Shown: positions 1 to 13,680 of the stretch, one piece after another
Layout: every line of letters starts with the position of its first letter
Position numbering within the stretch: the stretch's first letter is position 1
Assembly: GCF_036785885.1 (NCBI RefSeq)
Contig: NC_092329.1
Coordinates: forward strand, 4,588,001-4,652,000
Direction: 5' to 3'
Length of the DNA: 64,000 nt
DNA from: Coffea arabica
Lineage: Eukaryota; Streptophyta; Magnoliopsida; Gentianales; Rubiaceae
Program-made: the position numbers and the translations under genes
Notes under the pieces: model-generated
Database searches by the model: none
What the model was told of the DNA's origin: nothing
Seen by the model: only the letters and a program-made list of their open reading frames with translations

Positions 1-880
1 CCCTTTGTGCCTAGAAAAGAAAACTCCATTTGACTCAATCAACTTTCATATACAACAATCATTTTGTGGAATGACTTCTCAAATTTACCTCTCTATTTTG
101 AAATTGTAGTTGTCACTAACTGAGAAAATAAGAAAATAACTGTCTTACGTGATCAAAAGCTAAGCTAAGATCCTGTGTTTTAAAATCAGTTGCCCTAATT
201 TTCCTTGGTGATGGGGTCAAAAGCAACTGCTGGATATCGGAATTTCTATATATATTTCTCAAATAAAAATCTTGGGCATAAAACGAAGTTGGAGGCAAGC
301 TTTAGAGGGCAAAAAGTAAATAGCTATTTTACAAGCTGGACCCCCAAAGCAGCTCGCCAACTGCATGACACGTGTTGCACGTCGTGCGGTAGTTGCCAAT
401 GTAGCGTACACCGACCACGATACCTCGATCCAACGGTCTCAAACTGAGACCCCACACGCTTCCCCAAAACCCGAATAACAAAAAAGAAAGAAAATAATAT
501 GCTGCTATTACTACTATATATATAGAAACAAAAGAAATTTTTTAATTCCACAAGCGCGAAAAAGGCCAAGATCGACACAACACTAGTTGTGAATTGCAAG
601 CAATCATTTGCGCAACCTTTGTCCAATCACTTCTCTTATTTATTTTGTACAAACATGTACTTGTAAAACCAAGAAAAAACCCTAATTGTTTTAGCAAATC
701 TTGCAAGTCAATTTTCTTGGCATTTCAGTCATTAATTAATTTTTGGGGGGTTGGGAGAAACGGTTTTGTCTCTGTAAAAAGGAATATGCCATTCTGCCAA
801 ACATTGGTTCCTTAGCAGCCATTCGGTTTTACGCTAATTTTTATTCCATTTGATATATTTACTCAGTACAGGGCACAAGC
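1..880. other. Upstream region of the phosphoesterase gene
   Basis: No coding sequence is supported here; the short open frames have no recognisable domain. A CACGTG G-box lies at 369-374 within a GC-richer patch (about 340-450). The CT-rich stretch at about 885-927 looks like the first untranslated exon of the gene downstream. It ends in a plausible donor at 927/928 (CATTCAG|GTACTA). Confidence 0.4.
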
Positions 881-1835
881 TGGCTTTCCCTTCTCCCTCT
901 CTGCATTTTCCCTCTTTTCCCATTCAGGTACTATCTCTCTGTATCCCAATGTATATAATTTTTTTTGAAATTTAGGTCTTCCCCTTTTTTCTTTGTAAAA
1001 AGAAGTCATATATTAAGGTCTGTTTGCAATTACAAATTGTTGATGTTAAAGTTTGGAGCTCAAAGCCTTCTATTCGTATGAAGGTGCTATTTTTCTTTTC
1101 TTTTTTCCCCTGGAACCCTTGATGTATTGTGCTGTGTAGATTGTGGTTTTGTGCATTTTTGAGTGAACAAGTAAAGAATTTTGTTATTTGCGCGAAGTGG
1201 GTACTGGGAACTGAGGAGTTGGCTTTGGTGATTAGTTGCCGAATTTATTTAAGTTTTTGCAAGAAAGGAAATGGCTTTGGTGGTGTTGTTAGTATCTAGT
1301 TTGCTAAATTTGTTTCTTTTTCTGCTGATTTGCTTTCTAATGTAAGGCGGAGTATATTATTAGTACGACTCAATCGGTTTGATGTTTCTTTTCAGTGTAC
1401 TTCTGAGCGTCTTTCATGCTTGTTTCAGTTTGTCATGAATGACTGAAGAAACTATTAATTCATAATTTTGTGATGAATCAAGTTGGCTTATTTTCACCGC
1501 AGAATTGACTATCTGCAGAACTTCTTTTCCAAGTTTGTTTAAATAGCCACTTTAAAAAGTTTTATCTGAGATTAGTAGTGAGTAAGCTAATAGTGATTTC
1601 TTTCTATTTACTTTGTGAGTGTGGGGTTTGCATTCTTTATTGCCCAGTTGCCCTTGTTTGTTGCGCTTTGGTGCTTATTTGTGCAAATTATTGACGGTAT
1701 GATGTCAAGATTCACTCATTTGAATTCTTTTTTCAGGATCCAGGGGCTGGTCTTTGTTCTGCAGTTGGTGGTAAGGAGCTGGCATGCGTGCAAGATTTTG
1801 AGTCAAGTGAAGTAGCTTGGATTTGAGATTGTTTA

Positions 1836-4800
1836 ATGGGTTCTAATAGGCAGTCTGTTGGTTTCTTGGATACTCTCAATATGGAGACGGTTAGGACTAT
1901 TTTGACTCACACATCCCCTTATCCGCATGAGCATTCGCGTCATGCAGTTATTGCCGTGGTTGTGGGCTGCTTGTTTTTCATATCATCAGATAATATGCAC
2001 ACTCTTATCCAGAAATTAGACACCAATATTAAATGGTGGTCTATGTATGCTTGTTTGTTCGGATTCTTCTATTTCTTTTCATCTCCTTTCATAGGGAAAA
2101 CAATTAAACCCAGTTATTCAAATTTCAGTCGATGGTAAGCTTCTTTCTTTTCCTAACTTTAGCTACGAGGCAATCTTTTTGCTACGATGCATTCTCATAG
2201 ATCAGAGTAAGTTGAACTTTTATTTGCATTTGCTTTGCAGGTATATTGCATGGATATTAGTAGCTGCTGTATATCATCTTCCCAGTTTTCAATCAATGGG
2301 AGTGGATATGAGGATGAATCTTTCTTTGTTCTTGACAATTTTTGTCTCATCAATTTTGTTTCTTCTGGTCTTCCACATTGTATTTCTTGGACTCTGGTAT
2401 ATTGGCCTTGTCGCTCGTGTAGCTGGAAAGAGGCCTGAAATTCTGGCCATTTTGCAAAATTGTGCTGTAAGTCCTCAGAACACATCTTTTTGTCAAGCTA
2501 AGCCTTGGTTCTTATTTTATGGCTTTATCTTTGTGTAGGTTTTAAGTATTGCCTGCTGTGTCTTTTATAGCCATTGTGGCAACAATACTGTGTTGACCAA
2601 AAAATCATTTGAAAGGAGAAGTTCTGGTTGGTTCACACTGTGGAATAAGGAAGAGCGTAATACCTGGCTTGCAAAGTTTGTCAGGATGAATGAATTCAAG
2701 AATGAAATTTGCTCGTCTTGGTTTGCTCCTGTGGGATCTGCTAGCGATTACCCGCTCCTCTCCAAGTGGGTTATTTACGGAGAGGTATGATTTTCGGCTG
2801 TCAAGTTCATCTGATATTCTTAGTCAGTCTTCCAGTGTTTAGAAACTTATGCTTTTATGCCCTTTGTTGTCCCGCTTTACTTTTATCAGTCAAACTGCAG
2901 CAACGGTTCATGTTCAGGATCATCAGGTGATATTTCTCCCATATATTCATTATGGGCCACTTTTATAGGGCTCTACATTGCCAACTATGTTGTCGAAAGA
3001 TCAACCGGGTGAGGTGCTAACTGGTGCTTATTTTCAAATCTATAAATGTAGTTCTTTCACTTTTCTTGGTGATTGTCTGTTTGTCGTTTGGGTCTTCTTG
3101 TTGCTGAAATTTCCTTTTATAGTCATCCTTTCATGGTCAAGAATCCATCTTAGGGCCATGAAATAGAGGCTACCATCATCCCTCATAGTTTAAGGTTCTA
3201 TCCATTGTCTTCTTCAACTTATTCAGATGGAATTATTTTGGTCAATGCCTTGATAGAAGTATATGACACATGGTGCATGTCAACTGAAAGTGTGCTGGTG
3301 CAGCTTTAATTTTTTTTTTTTTTTAAATCAAGTTTCTCATCTTTGGTAGCCTAACTTCCTTTTTATTTTGTCATGTGTGGTCAATAGATGGGCCCTTAGT
3401 CATCCTATGTCACTAAAAGAATTTGAGAAGTTGAAGGAAAAGCAAATGAAGCCCGAGTTTTTGGATATGGTTCCTTGGTACTCCGGGTACATGCTCTCTC
3501 TCTCTCTCTCTACACACACAAACAAAACATTGGGAACATTAGGGATTGAAAGGTCCTTTTTGCTTTTTTATGATCTCAATGATTGATTGTTGCAGGACAT
3601 CCGCTGACTTATTTAAAACAGCTTTTGATCTACTGGTATCAGTAACTGTATTCGTTGGACGCTTCGATATGCGTATGCTGCAGGTACTGTTGTGTAATTG
3701 AACTCATTGGTTGGAAATTGATGTTGCATTGTAGAATGTGTCTCCCATTCTTCATGTTTAAGTACCTCCATCCCAATAATTTTGTCACTCTTATAAGGAC
3801 TCATGCTTTCTATAAAATAGTGTTGGCAAATGTTGTGCAATCTTATTTTTTTATTTTTTGCCCTTTTTCTTACATGCAATAATTTTTTGAACATTGTTGA
3901 TAATGGGAATGGAAACAAGAAGTGGGGCCATAGTTTTTTCGAAAGGTCCAAGCAAAAATGTGTTGCATGACTTCAGAGTTCACATTCTGACAACTTTTTT
4001 ATGTCAAGCTGGATTTTGAAGTTGATAAGCATTTTGTATAACAATTGTTGACCCCCATGGTTTGGATTTAAACATCATTCTCACAAGGGGTAAGAACAAA
4101 AAACCAGTTGACACATATTTCCTATTTTTGGTAGGGGTGACAAAAGGGTCAAACCAAAAAGCAAAGTATGTCACTTTCGTTGGGAGAGAGTAAATGTTAA
4201 TAAAAATTACTAAGCACTGAAAGTAATTTTTAGGCAATCTTATACCATATCTGTTTGAAATAAAAGATTTTTGCTCTGTAGAAGGTCTAAACAAGTACAT
4301 GGCAGGATGGCAGCGTTCTGCCTGCCTTTCATTTTCCTTCTATACAAAGAAGATGGAGTTGGTGGTTAATTGGTGAATTTGGGAATGGGTCATGGGTTTT
4401 CTCATGCTATTATCATCAATCTCAGTCTGGTTTCACAGTGGTAGCTTCTTAGATTTCTTGTCCTCATTCTCAGGCAGCAATGAGCAGCGTTCAAGATGGA
4501 GCTAAACAGGAGGATCTGCTGTATGATCAGTTTACTGAGAAAGATGAGCTGTGGTTTGATTTTATGGCTGATACTGGTGACGGTGGAAATTCTTCCTACT
4601 CTATAGCTCGCCTTCTAGCTCAGCCTTTACTCAGGGTCCGAGAGAATGGTTCTGTGGTTACGCTGCCTCGTGGTAACCTGCTCCTTATTGGGGGTGATCT
4701 TGCGTAAGCAATATTACTTACATTTACTCCATTTGTGATGCAAAAGGTTTCTAATGGTTCCAAAGATTGAACCCCATCATGAGGTTTTGCCTTGTACAGT

Positions 4801-7800
4801 CAACATATATGCAAGATTTCCTTGTATAATAGAGGATAAAGAACACTGTATAAAACATTCTGAATGTTGAAGGACAAATGTTTTCATTTTTATTTTTTTA
4901 ATTTCCTTTATGTATTTTTCAAATCTGGAGGTTCAGGACGAAATGAAACATATTGCTACACTGAGGAACTTGCTTTTTAGGAAGGAATTTTAACTTTCCT
5001 GAGTTGAATTAATCCTCTTATGGTTTTCTTGTTATTTAGATGTTTTCCTCTCCTAGTTAGATCTTCCAATGCAAAACGGGTTTTCAAACTAGTACACAAT
5101 TTCTTTGCAAAATATTCATCAAGTTAAGAGCAATTTTCTTGGTAACGTGAATAAAAACCTTTTTCTTTTGGTTGAACAAACTAAACTGGTCGAATATTAT
5201 TCCTCTTGGGTATACGAGATGCAACCTTGAACTAATGTTGAATGTGGTCCAAATGAATATAGAGCTTATCATTTAACTGATTCAAAAATGTAGTCCATGT
5301 CCTTTTTTTTTCAGAAAAAAATGATTAGATATGCCTACTACTAAACTAAACTGTAAATCATTCTATAGATGCTTTTTGGTGAAATTACATGACATTGACT
5401 CTCAAATGGTCACGTCAGTTGCATCTGATTCTGTTTTATTTTTAACAGATATCCCAATCCATCAGAATTCTCCTATGAGAAGCGGCTCTTTCGCCCCTTT
5501 GAATATGCGCTTCAGCCTCCAGCGTGGTATAAAGAAGAGCATATAGCTGTTAATAAGCCAGAATTGCCTTGTGGGGAGACTCAATTGAAGCAGTACAATG
5601 GGCCTCAGTGTTTTCTTATCCCTGGAAATCATGGTTGGTCTTGATCATGGTCTTGGGATGGCTTCCTCTTAATTCTTATTTTTAAGTCAACCAAAGATAA
5701 ATTTCTGCGACCATTAATGCTATTTCTGTTAAGTTTAATCAACCATTGCTTTAAACCTGGGCGTTTATCTGTTGCTAGCAAATGATTCATATCCTGCTGA
5801 TTTTTCCCTTTTGCAGACTGGTTTGATGGCCTTCAAACTTTTATGAGATACATCTGTCATAAAAGTTGGTTGGGTGGCTGGTTTATGCCTCAGAAGAAAA
5901 GTTATTTTGCTTTGCAGCTACCAAAAGGGTGGTGGATATTTGGTCTTGATCTCGCTCTTCTTTGTGATATTGATGTATACCAGTTCAAGTTCTTCTCAGA
6001 GTTAATAAAGGAAAAGGTATCTCCTACGTTACTCTTAATTCTATTAGTATATTTCATTTTACTTGTTGGAGAAATTTGTATACGTTGCCTTTATTCCTTC
6101 ACACACATGCTTTCAAGTGACAAATGACTTGGCTTAAGTCTAAGAGATAGATCTAAAAACGACGAATGTTCCTTACTTTGCTATGAAGTATCATAAAACT
6201 AATCAGAGTCTCTTCCAAAACAAGATCTAGAACATTTATAAAGACCAAATTTTGGATTTATGGTGCTATGGACTTGTCTGGAATCACGTGTCATATATTG
6301 CTTATCCATCCCTACATCGTTATTGAGCATGCCTTTATGCTACCACTCCGTTAGCTATACCTTCATTTGACCCATTCTTGGGATTTGTTCTGGCTTTTTC
6401 CATCTAAAATATTCGTATTTGGAAAAAAAAGTCATTTTTCTTGAAAGGGTTGAGTAGTTTAACCTGGTTTTGCTATTTTGATAAGTAATCAAACTTGGTT
6501 GAGCGTTGTCACCATTTCTTTTGGTTGAGTTCTTTTTCTCTTCTCACCTCTGTTTCTAGTAGTCCTGAATCAAGTGGATGATTTTTGTAGGTTGGGGAAA
6601 ATGATTCAGTGATCATTATGACTCACGAACCCAATTGGCTTCTTGATTGGTACTGGAATGATGTGACTGGAAAAAATGTCTCACATCTGATTCGTGACCA
6701 TTTAAATGGGAGATGCAGACTCCGAATGGCTGGGGATTTGCATCACTACATGCGCCATTCATATGTTCCATCAGATAAGCCGGTTCATGTGCAGCATTTG
6801 CTTGTAAATGGTTGTGGTGGGGCTTTTTTACACCCCACACACGTGTTCAATAATTTCAATGAACTGTATGGGACATCATTCGAATGCAAGTCTGCTTATC
6901 CTTCTCTTGAAGATTCAAGCAGGGTAAGAAACCTGGACTCCTCAACTTTCAGTTAGATTTATTTTGTATTTTGGCTTCTAAAAGAGCTGGATCTTTCGGT
7001 GCAGATTGCTTTGGGAAATATATTGAAATTTCGCAAGAAGAATTGGCAGTTTGATTTCATTGGTGGGATTATATACTTTATCTTGGCATTTTCCATGTTC
7101 CCTCAGGTAGTTAAATTTCTTTGATGTTATTGACAAGTTCTGTAGATGTGTAGGCTGTTGCAATCTGAATGTTACATTTGATTGCCTCCTGCTCCCTCTA
7201 TAAGAATAGTATCTACTGCATTTCCAACCTCTTCAAGGCTATGTTTCCTTGTTGCCGAACAGTTTTTCACTTTAGACTATACTAACAAGAAGTTATGCTT
7301 TGGACCTAGAGACTGTTGCACAATTATTTCTGCAAACCATATAACAGAAATTTAAGTTACATCGTCTAAAGTTATGCTTTTTTGCTACTCCACAAGTAAA
7401 TGACTTGTTATTGTTCTTCGTGTAGTGTAAGCTAGATCACATCTTACAGGATGATACCTTTTCTGGTCACTTGAGGAGCTTTTTTATCACAGTCTGGGAT
7501 GCTTTTATGTACTTGTTGGGACGCTCCTATGTGTCCTCAGTCAGTGCTTTTCTGCTGCTAGTAGCTTCAGTTATTTTTGTCCCCAGCAAAGTTTGTCGCA
7601 AGAGAAGGGTTCTAATTGGGATTCTTCACGCGTCTGCACACTTGGCTTCAGCATTGATTCTCATGTTACTGTTGGAATTGGGTGTAGAGACTTGTATCAG
7701 ACACAAGTTATTGGCTACTGCAGGTGAGTTGTTTGTTCAAATTGGTTATACTGTCACGAGAGTAGAGCTAGAATAATGCATATTTTTCTGGCCCTGCATA

Positions 7801-9021
7801 CGTGCATTTTTAAATGTTGAAATTCTTGATTTTGAAAGATCATCATGTTAGGGTTTCAATGTTTCTGATGTTTTCACTGACGTATGACTCAATCTTTTAT
7901 TTAGGTTATCACACTTTATATGAATGGTACCGATCTGTGGAGAGCGAGCATTTTCCAGACCCAACTGGCCTTAGGGCACGTATAGAACAATGGACATTTG
8001 GCCTTTATCCAGCATGCATCAAGTATCTAATGTCTGCTTTTGATGTGCCGGAGGTGAGTATGCTTCCTTAAAAAATGGTAAAAGGAAAAGCATTAAAAAA
8101 ATCATTTTTCCTGTTTGGTCTTTTTCCTTGCAATACTTTCTATAATATACCTTCTCTGTGCAAGTCTAGGTCATGGCTGTCTCAAGGAATTACATCTGCA
8201 AGAAGGGGATAGAGTCACTCTCCCGGCAGGGTGCTGCTATATATTATGCTTCTGTCTTCCTTTACTTCTGGGTCTTTTCAACCCCAGTGGTTTCATTGGT
8301 TTTTGGAAGCTATCTGTACATCTGCATAAACTGGCTCCATCTACACTTTGATGAAGCCTTTTCATCGCTACGAATTGCTAATTACAAGTCCTTCACACGA
8401 TTCCATATTGACCGCAAAGGCGATCTTGAAGTTTTCACCCTTGCCGTGGACAAGGTAAGCTATCAAATTTGCTCAAATGGTAACCAGAAATCTCCATATC
8501 ATGTTAGGGTGGCATTTTTTTATGGATCTGTTTGGGTTATGCTGCCGACTTACTCTAAGTCATTGTTTTAACCCTCATATTGGTCTGGATTTATATTTTG
8601 GTGTGTGTGTGTGTGTGTGTTGGGGGGGGGGGGGGTAGACCTGAATTTTGGTGCACATTTGGTGATGCAAATGTTAACCCAACAAATAATTTCTTCTGCT
8701 CCATTGTTAAGGCCACTCTAGAAGAAGGGTCACATATATGATGACTGACCTTTTAGAAAAGTGATGCTCATGTTCTTTCTTTTTCATTTTTCCCCGGTCC
8801 GTTCTGCCATCACTTTCTTAACATCTACCTACTTGATTGTTGTGCAGGTTCCAAAGGAATGGAAGCTGGATCCTAACTGGGACGCGGAACCAAAACAGCA
8901 TTTGAGCCACCAGCGGAAGTTCCCCAGCAAATGGCGAGCAACTTCCTCTCAGCAGGATCCCGTAAGCGCTGTCCGAATCATCGACCATTTTGTTATTCAA
9001 CAAACACAGAAAGAAAACTGA
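1836..9021 (+). CDS. Multi-pass membrane protein with calcineurin-like phosphoesterase domain
   Basis: Fifteen coding exons join in frame to 1010 residues: 1836-2134, 2241-2466, 2539-2784, 2890-3008, 3388-3486, 3596-3683, 4474-4703, 5449-5633, 5817-6016, 6591-6923, 7005-7106, 7426-7723, 7905-8053, 8170-8454, 8848-9021. All introns are GT-AG. A 5'UTR intron (928-1736) is likely, because CATTCAG|GTACTA and TTTTTTCAG|GATCC flank it. Several hydrophobic segments form the N-terminal third (for example residues about 33-50, 67-87, 100-165) and another group lies near the C-terminus. Between them is a metallophosphoesterase core: GGDLAYPNP from residue 432 (split by an intron), GNHD at 495-498, THEPNW from 575 and GDLHHY at 612-617. 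The family is a conserved, poorly characterised plant group of about 1000 residues. Metal-dependent phosphoester hydrolysis is inferred from the motifs; the substrate and membrane are unknown. The last motif is GDLHHY rather than the usual GHxH. Confidence 0.9.
3494..3511. repeat. (CT)n microsatellite in intron 5 of the phosphoesterase gene
   Basis: A run of CT dinucleotides follows directly after the exon 5 donor and is followed by a short CA run. It is a likely length polymorphism. Confidence 0.85.
8601..8635. repeat. (GT)10 microsatellite followed by a 14-G run
   Basis: Ten GT units, one T, then 14 consecutive G residues, inside the last intron (8455-8847) of the phosphoesterase gene. The G run lies on the transcribed (sense) strand. 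Confidence 0.9.
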
Positions 9022-10025
9022 CACGTGATCATTGAGAATCATCAATTGGTTGGTCATTGATATTCTTTTCAGGCAGGACAATTGGCTGGTAGTGTAACAA
9101 AGCTGGTAGTGTAGTTACCTTAGGAAGTTGTATCACAGAGAATTGAAATATAGGGGGAGAGAATGCTGCTGCTGGTAATCAACAAGTACCTTAGATCAGT
9201 GAAAAATTAAGAAAAGGAGAAAAAAAAAAAAAAAGAGAGAAGAAATTTTGTTTATTCTTAAATTTTGTTGTTTATTCTTCGGTTGAGGGTTGCATGACAT
9301 GTCTTCTTCCTCGATGCTAGTGGCTGCAACTAGTTTAGATGAGTTTGTCACATCACCGTCTCATACTGCAAAATGTGACCGAGGATTTAATTTTGCAAAA
9401 TCTGCTGTGGAATTTAATTTTGCACTGCTACGATGGATGGAGTAGTTATAATTAGACCGCGGATTTCGATGAAACTCCATGAATGAATATTGAATACTAT
9501 ACTAGTAGTATAAAATCAAGAAAGAGCGAGCAGCCGTTTCTCGTTCCTTTGCAGCGAAGAGTTCAGAATTAATCAGACATCTGCAAATTCACCGCACCGT
9601 CATGGACTCCAGCCAAATAATTCACAATAATGATTGACCTAACGCGATTAAGAGCATCGTTCTATTGTTTTGTTCAGTCAGGCTTCATCTCTGCAATAGT
9701 ATGCATAGGTTCTTCCTTCTTGGGTTGAAGAATGAATTAGACCGTATCCGCGTTGGAATTAAGTACTAGAAGTGGGACCAAGGTGGTCTCACTCCTTTCA
9801 AGCACATGGAGTTCGTGTGGCTTTTTTTTTTTTTTTTTTTTTGGTTATGTTAAGGTTGACTAATACCTTTTTGTGATAAAATTAAAGATGCAACGCAATC
9901 CCTTTTCTTGGTTCTCAAGCCATTCACTAAAGATTTTGATTATAATTGATCTTCTAAGGTTATACCCATTTTTCATTTTATCCTCTAACCTTTAATATTT
10001 TTTATCACTTAAACTTCATGTAAGA
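9022..10025. other. 3' region of the phosphoesterase gene and non-coding spacer
   Basis: The stop codon ends at 9021 and the 3'UTR probably covers the next few hundred bases. After that I see only AT-rich spacer with a poly-T run at about 9822-9842. No gene is supported. Confidence 0.5.
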
Positions 10026-10568
10026 CAAAATTACCCTTCTATTATTTTGACTTTTCCCTTTTTCCTCTTCTGTATTTCTTCTTCTCTCTTCCATTCTTCC
10101 CAACAGAAAAATTCATTTTAACAAAAAAAAAAATTATTTGGAGTTTGTAATTGCGTTTTTGAGGGAAGTTTTAAAAAACATCAAAAAGCTAATTTCAATC
10201 TTTTTGTACAATGTCATGTGTTGCAAATTACAATTAATGATTATTAATCAGGTCTCAAACTCATCTTATGATATTTTATTGAGAATAAAAGTAGAAACCG
10301 GAAGGAGAAGGGGAATAGGCAAAAGAATTGAAAGCTTAAAAAATGGTACTTTCGTAGAAGTGGTTTGAATATTTTCGTAGAAGATAGATCTTTACAATCC
10401 CTCTTTTTTAGTTTCAATCACTAAGATGAAGTTTCTTGTAGAAAAGAGGAAGAATTAAAGAAAGAAGAAAGTGACAAAGAAAATAAAGGAGGAAAAAAAG
10501 GGAAAGAAGAAAATACAAAAGGGAGAAAAAAAAAAAAGATTTTAGAATAATAAAGGCGTAATTTTGTT
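10026..10568. repeat. Inverted-repeat (MITE-like) element
   Basis: The left arm starts CAAAATTACCCTTCTATTAT and continues as a pyrimidine-rich stretch to about 10110. The right arm, read on the minus strand from 10568, starts AACAAAATTACGCCTTTATT and continues as a matching pyrimidine-rich stretch to about 10440. The diverged arms are about 80-100 bp long. No clear target duplication was found, so superfamily and exact ends are uncertain. Confidence 0.5.
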
Positions 10569-11447
10569 AAGAACAGTACAGTATACTTGTTTCTTATTCT
10601 TTTGTAAAGATTACAAAGAAAATATGGTTCCATTAACAAAACGAACAGCCATCCTCAAATTAGCAGCAAGCAGTAAAAAAAAATGAAAATTCGCTTTGCA
10701 AGGCTTTAATTGGGTCAAATCAAACGTGACCCAAAATGAACCATGAAGTATACATATCGCGCCATTTGCCCGAGTTCCCGAAGCTCGAATTGGGAGTAGG
10801 GCATGTACCATTAGGTTTATCGTACAATCGTCTGATTTTTGTACATTTTACTTGATTTAGTGTATATTTATATTTCTTTATTATACACATAATTTTATTC
10901 TTGTACACTAATTTAATAGCATCACAATTACAAACATACAATACCTTGTAAATCTACAACACCTTCCGAAAAAGAACAATCAATAACTTTATCATTTGTA
11001 CAATAGTTTCAATTGTATCGCCCCTTTGCCCCCAAATTGCATCTCTTCCTCATGATATTAACATTTTGTTTTTCTCTTGCTCAAAATGTAAATTTTTTTT
11101 TGTATTTTTTGGGATTTGAGTCACTCGAATTAACAATTTAATATAAATAATATCCTCTATAGTTTTTTTTTTTCTTTTTTTGGTTTCTTGTTGGTCAAGG
11201 TACCGCAAGTAGCAAATCATCAGCTTCACTTTCTCAAACGTTGCAGTATAGTAACTTCCGGAGTAGGGTTAGCACTTAGCAGCAGTTTAATTGAAGCATT
11301 TACTTTTGTCCAAAACTCCAAACTTGGTGCAACCACTGATCATCAGCCATCATCCCACAATGAATAAATCATCATATCATCACTTCACTTTTTAATAGAT
11401 TTCTCAATTTTTACTTTAAAAGAGTCAGAGGACAAAGATAAAAGATA
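10569..11447. other. AT-rich spacer without genes
   Basis: Only short open frames with no recognisable domain are present. Several T homopolymers (about 11090, 11165) lie here. I see no RNA gene or promoter that I can support. Confidence 0.4.
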
Positions 11448-11456
11448 AAGATGAAA

Positions 11457-13680
11457 GGGATAATTTCAGAAACCTCCCCGGAGGTTTTCGTCCTATTTTT
11501 TTAGAACGAGTTGAAGGTGTAGGCATTATTGGTGGACAATAAATCGATAGACGGAACTGCCATGAAACGACTTATTAGTTGATTAATAGATCACTTCGGA
11601 ATGGCATATACATCACACACTAGAAATCAAACCTGAATGTTTTTATATAGGAAGTAATTGTTTTTCAAAAATTGAGAAATCCAAACAGAGCCTTTGGTAA
11701 TACCAAAGGCTGGAATAACCTGCGAAGAAATCAAAAATTGTTCTAGACTAGAAGTTCCACCATCCATCATCTATGCCACTGGAAGCGCCATCAGCCATGC
11801 CTCTGGCATCATCCCTACACAAATGAAAGGAAAAGCAAGCAATAAGTTTATTGACGCGACACGGTTCTCTCACAAAAGGCTGCTGAAATGAATAGCCATT
11901 TAGGAGTTGGGCTTTTAGTGCAAAATGAGTTTCAGAATCCGTTCTCAAAATAACTAAAATGAACACCATTCTTCTCTCTCAAGGGCAATAAGGCAGAAAG
12001 TACATAATTCAAACAAGATGCACACAAAGTTTAGGCAAGATGATGAAGCATAAATATACCATTCTCTACAAGATCAATTATATAACCTGCACTGTGAGGC
12101 AGATGTTATTATTCCACAATATACTGAAAACCAATAATCTCACCATCAGCTAAGAGGTCATATTATATTTAACATTGAATTACTTACCGATCGATTTCAA
12201 CCATGCAGATACCAAACTCCACTTTAACCTTGCAGGGGCATTAGTCTAGTATTCAGAGAGAACATCAAGCATGTCTAACGTATATATACAACTGTTGACA
12301 ACATGCACAGAGTCACCACTTCATGCAAATACTATAGAGTTTAGGAGAAGTCTTTCTGGCTACAAGCCTACACCATAAACCAATATCTTCTTGAAGTCCA
12401 TTAATATCAGTGCATCACTTTCATCCTCGACGAACAGAACTCAAAATGCTCACACCGGATTTTTTAACAAAATCTAAGAAGCTCATTTACAATTCCCTGA
12501 TTGGAATTTATAAAAATCATTCTTAGGTAAAAAACAAGGACCTCCCTTATTACAGAGACCTCCCTTATTGTGATGAAAACACAATAATGCCCTTTATTAA
12601 TTGTCAACTCATTGAAAAACTCTATCAAATATTAAAACTCTCTCATCGATTATTAACCAATAATTCAAACCACAATTTTTTCTATTTAACTATCTTTTCT
12701 TTTTCTCATATATCTATTTTTCTTTCAAACTCATTTATCTATTATTATCAACCAAATGCGTACTATCGCTACTAATATAATCACCATACACGCTAAACCA
12801 CCAATACTTGTATATCTTACTATCTATTCCCAATCCTCGATTTTCTGTTATTAGTAAATAGTTTCCTCGCACCTATTTTTTTTCCATTTTTTGATAGGTA
12901 TTAGCAAATTGAAATTGTCAAATGACAAATTGAGTGCTAATTTCATTATCAAATTAGATGGAATGAAGATAGTGATAGTGATAAAAAATAAAATTAAGGA
13001 CAAGAAGTGGAATAGAAACTAAATATAAGTTATACTATTATGGTTATCATGAAAAAAAGTGTTCTTGGTATATATTTATAACTACATTGTGTTTCTATTT
13101 TTGATTTACAATTATTGATATTATTCCTATAGAGAGAATTTGATTGATTTTGAACTCTGTGCCAATGGAATATATTGAATATTGATATTAGTAGTGATTG
13201 TTTAGATTATTTTGTATTAAAAAGGTGGCAGTCATGGAATTGAAATTTAGGAATATTGATGAATATTATAGTATATTAAGTAAAATCTAATATTGTTATG
13301 AAATTGTAAGTAAGTTTTTGGATATATGATGTAGCGTTTATAATTGATACAATGGTCTGCATCGAAAATTTTTAGGTAAAAGAGGAACAATAGAACAAAG
13401 ATAAGTGCTTATTTAATGATAATTTGGATGTTAATAAGTAGGTAATAGTGGTAAAAAATAAAGATAAATGAAAGAGAGACTGTAAACCATTTTTTCCTTT
13501 ACATTTTTGTTGTTAATTATAACTCAAAGGTATTATAGAAAATTGGGGGAAATTATAGCCTTTTGGATCTAGAATATTACTTAAATAGTGAAAATAAGGG
13601 AGTTAAGTATAATTTTTAGAACTTGAGATGAGCTTTCTGCAATTGTTAAAAACCTCAGGGGAGGTATGTGAAATTAACCC
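11457..13680. mobile_element. Non-autonomous Mutator-like (MULE) element, 2224 bp
   Basis: The ends are imperfect terminal inverted repeats: the left end reads GGGATAATTTCAGAAACCTC and the minus-strand right end reads GGGTTAATTTCACATACCTC. Similarity extends over about 31 bases, through CCCCxGAGGTTTT. A perfect 9-bp direct duplication AAGATGAAA flanks it (11448-11456 and 13681-13689), the size typical of Mutator-like transposition. No transposase is visible. A second TIR-like stretch (two ACCTCCCTTATT copies at about 12540-12575) may be a nested or rearranged end. The left half (about 11690-12500, minus sense) has gene-like composition and could be captured host sequence. The right end lies 202 bp before the ATG of the next gene. 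Confidence 0.75.
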
